7,635 nucleotides of DNA from assembly GCA_012270635.1 (NCBI GenBank), contig JAAXHX010000042.1, positions 1-7,635 on the forward strand, in the 5' to 3' direction. Source of the DNA: Dehalococcoidia bacterium. Its GTDB lineage: Bacteria > Chloroflexota > Dehalococcoidia > Plut-88900. A model generated the notes under the pieces. That model made no database searches. It worked only from the letters and a program-made list of their open reading frames with translations, and was not told the origin of the DNA. Numbering within the stretch: position 1 is the first letter of the stretch; each line of letters begins with the position of its first letter. Position numbers and translations under genes: made by a program. This document shows, piece by piece, positions 6,708 through 7,635 of this stretch.

Positions 6708-7142
6708 CTAGTAGCTGATGCCTACGGTTTTTTCGGTGGCGACCAGTTCGCCGCGCTGGTTGACGAAGGAGTTCTGCCGGGTCTCGATTAACATGGCTCC
6801 CAGCTTGCCGTGCTTTTCACTGAAGTCGATAATCTCCTGGGTGACGGTGATGGTGTCACCGGGGCGCACGGGCAGGAAGTAATCCCATTCGCTGCCGCCG
6901 TCGAGGCCCCGGGAGAAGGGCATTTCCAGCTTTTCCAGCTCGTTGGGGACGCAGATGCGGAGGAAGGTGGGAGGCGCAACCATGTCCTCGCTGGAAGCGC
7001 CGCCGCCCCAACGGGGGCTCGGGTCCCCAATAGCCTCGGCGAACCGCCTTACGTGCCCCTTCTCGACATCGTAGTGGGCCGGGGCCGAAGGGACGCCTAT
7101 GGCGTTCTTCATCGCCTCTGATATCAAGGGCTTGTCTGTCAC
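6708..7142 (-). CDS. MaoC_dehydrat_N hot-dog protein (HadA/HadC-like subunit 2), first operon gene
   Basis: With the GTG at 7142 this is a 144-residue paralog of the next gene. YDVEKGHVRRFAEAIGD occupies 24-40, GDPSPRW 39-45 shows Trp in place of the catalytic His, and VAPPTF (55-60) follows a GGGASSEDM loop. It ends VGISY, like GIYY in its paralog. The start is uncertain. GTG 7142 gives an N-terminus as long as the paralog's and has GGGGG (7148-7152) five bases upstream. An in-frame GTG lies at 7148. ATG 7202 would add a low-complexity 20-residue extension (Gly/Pro/Arg-rich) that crosses a strong hairpin and has GGAGG only at 12 bases. I prefer 7142. The likely role is the acyl-binding partner of the MaoC-like catalytic subunit. 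Confidence 0.8.
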   Translation of the reverse strand: MTDKPLISEAMKNAIGVPSAPAHYDVEKGHVRRFAEAIGDPSPRWGGGASSEDMVAPPTFLRICVPNELEKLEMPFSRGLDGGSEWDYFLPVRPGDTITVTQEIIDFSEKHGKLGAMLIETRQNSFVNQRGELVATEKTVGISY

Positions 7143-7157
7143 ACACACCCCCAAGCT

Positions 7158-7185
7158 GGGCCGAGGCGTTTCAGCCTCGGGGCCC
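7158..7185 (-). other. Leader hairpin ahead of the first operon gene
   Basis: GGGCCGAGGC (7158-7167) and its partner GCCTCGGGGCCC (7174-7185) form a stem with a 7-bp uninterrupted core (CCGAGGC/GCCTCGG), a six-base loop and a GGGC extension across a two-base bulge. It lies between the promoter-proximal GGAGG and the preferred GTG start. No T-run follows, so it is not a classical terminator. It could affect translation or mRNA stability. Confidence 0.55.
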
Positions 7186-7209
7186 GGGCGCCCGCCCCTC
7201 ATCTTGCAT
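7171..7209 (-). CDS. Possible 12-codon leader peptide (MQDEGRAPGPRG)
   Basis: The best ribosome site of the whole leader, GGAGG at 7215-7219, is ideally spaced (five bases) for an ATG at 7209, not for any start of the main gene. That ATG opens a 12-codon frame ending in TGA at 7171-7173, exactly in the loop of the hairpin at 7158-7185. It may be a translated leader that controls access to the downstream start. It may also be chance, with the ribosome site serving the ATG at 7202 at a longer spacing. The peptide has no run of one amino acid that would suggest classical attenuation. Confidence 0.3.
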   Translation of the reverse strand: MQDEGRAPGPRG

Positions 7210-7253
7210 TGAATCCTCCAACGGCACCGAGGACAGGGCGCAAACCGCCGAGA

Positions 7254-7282
7254 AGTCTACATTACCGCCCTCCCAGTGTCAA
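7254..7282 (-). promoter_or_regulatory. Sigma70-type promoter of the five-gene operon
   Basis: Read leftward, a perfect TTGACA (7277-7282) is followed after exactly 17 bases by TAGACT (7254-7259, four of six matches). Transcription would start near 7247, leaving about 105 bases of leader before the GTG at 7142. No other gap in the operon has a comparable signal. Confidence 0.6.
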
Positions 7283-7295
7283 CATTTCCGCCCTC

Positions 7296-7317
7296 GTTCA
7301 ATGGATATGAACCGGTT
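7296..7317. promoter_or_regulatory. Possible operator: overlapping inverted repeats between two divergent promoters
   Basis: GTTCA (7296-7300) and TGAAC (7308-7312) form an interrupted dyad. The right arm overlaps the perfect 8-bp palindrome AACCGGTT (7310-7317). The site lies about 14 bases upstream of the operon -35 box and 26 bases before the rightward -35 box, where a regulator could affect both. No regulator gene is in the window. Confidence 0.3.
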
Positions 7318-7342
7318 GAGACAAGGGCAAATTTGAGGTGCG

Positions 7343-7371
7343 TTGCTTTGTAGGGCTTGGCTCCCTATAAT
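7343..7371 (+). promoter_or_regulatory. Rightward sigma70-type promoter with perfect -10 box
   Basis: TTGCTT (7343-7348) and a perfect TATAAT (7366-7371) are spaced by 17 bases. The start would be at about 7378-7379, which coincides with the first paired base of the rod-like fold at 7379-7477. No convincing protein gene follows, so an RNA product is plausible. Confidence 0.55.
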
Positions 7372-7378
7372 CCTCCTC

Positions 7379-7477
7379 GCCACCGAGTTCCTATAGTTCC
7401 GCAAGACCTGTGCCGCCAACGGGAGGGGCCCTGCCGCGCCCCCTTGCGGTGGTCTTCGGGACACGGGACTCGGTGGC
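7379..7477 (+). ncRNA. Candidate small structured RNA, type unknown
   Basis: The 99 bases fold by hand into one rod. A 13-bp closing stem pairs 7379-7391 with 7465-7477 (one G-U). A small internal loop (TATA opposite AC) follows. A second stem pairs 7396-7408 with 7451-7462 (12 bp, one bulged base and one G-U). A G/C-rich apical part (CCGC 7413-7416 with GCGG 7446-7449, GGG with CCC beyond) closes it. A promoter with a perfect TATAAT ends eight bases before the stem. The layout recalls 6S RNA or another rod-shaped regulatory RNA, but I cannot match conserved 6S, SRP, RNase P or tmRNA signatures. No T-run follows the stem. A non-autonomous mobile element or repeat with a palindromic body is the main alternative. 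Confidence 0.4.
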
Positions 7478-7635
7478 AAGAGGCCCACTCCTGTCATGCC
7501 ACAAGGGGGTTCCATGAGCGGCTCCACGCAGTCCCAATGCCTTCTACCTGCGGCCCTGGGTCGCGGCATCCATTTCTCTTTCCAGGGTTAGCCCGTTCAT
7601 CCAGCAGTTGGCCGGAGTCAGCCGATGGGCGAGCT
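7478..7635. other. Right edge, no supported gene
   Basis: No frame on either strand shows a recognisable domain. Two leftward frames stay open to the window edge. One ends at TAG 7544-7546 with a plausible helical tail (NGLTLEREMDAATQGRR); the other ends at TGA 7494-7496. Either could be the C-terminus of a gene starting outside the window. GCGGCCC-T-GGGTCGC at 7550-7564 is a near-perfect dyad of unknown role. Confidence 0.35.

Noticed and set aside
7300..7312. GGTTCATATCC (leftward) resembling a tRNA T-arm
   Set aside because: No acceptor, D-arm or anticodon arm can be fitted around it.
7279..7569. Leftward 96-codon frame at the right end
   Set aside because: The translation is Pro/Arg/Gly-rich without domain character and runs through the rod-like fold and both promoters.
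1..7635. CRISPR array, insertion sequence or prophage
   Set aside because: No regularly spaced direct repeats, transposase, integrase or terminal repeats are visible.

Overview
This is a GC-rich bacterial window. It holds two rightward gene pairs on the left (1-3718), a shared terminator (about 3746-3779), a five-gene leftward operon (3809-7142), and a gene-poor stretch of about 425 bases at the right end. The phylum cannot be proven from this sequence. Several features would suit a Chloroflexota (Dehalococcoidia/SAR202-type) or actinobacterial-type genome: GC-rich codons, GTG starts, AGGAGG ribosome sites, sigma70-like promoters, and many MaoC-like and SDR paralogs. This placement is an inference.

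Left part: a 5'-truncated TldD metalloprotease subunit abuts its partner TldE/PmbA. TldD carries the zinc site and TldE lacks it, as expected for the heterodimer. A near-consensus promoter (2653-2681) then drives a Nudix hydrolase overlapping a GNAT acetyltransferase by four bases (GTGA). A 14-bp perfect hairpin flanked by T-rich sequence on both sides ends this unit and the converging operon.

Leftward operon, in transcription order: two small one-domain hot-dog proteins of the MaoC_dehydrat_N type (HadA/HadC-like, catalytic His replaced by Trp), one catalytic MaoC-like hydratase (HadB-like, Asp36/His41), and two paralogous SDR dehydrogenases resembling the (3R)-hydroxyacyl-CoA dehydrogenase domain of peroxisomal MFE-2. 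Together they could interconvert a 2-enoyl thioester and its 3-oxo form through a 3R-hydroxy intermediate. The hydratase would be heteromeric, with one catalytic subunit and two alternative partners. Whether the substrate is a CoA or an ACP ester, and whether the direction is synthesis or degradation, cannot be read from the DNA. The two SDR genes share an 89-bp stretch that is almost free of synonymous differences, which suggests gene conversion.

Right end: the operon promoter (TTGACA-17-TAGACT) is followed by a tiny leader ORF and a hairpin before the first gene. Pointing the other way is a second promoter (TTGCTT-17-TATAAT). Its predicted start falls exactly at the base of a 99-base rod-like fold, a candidate small structured RNA that is the least explained element of the window.
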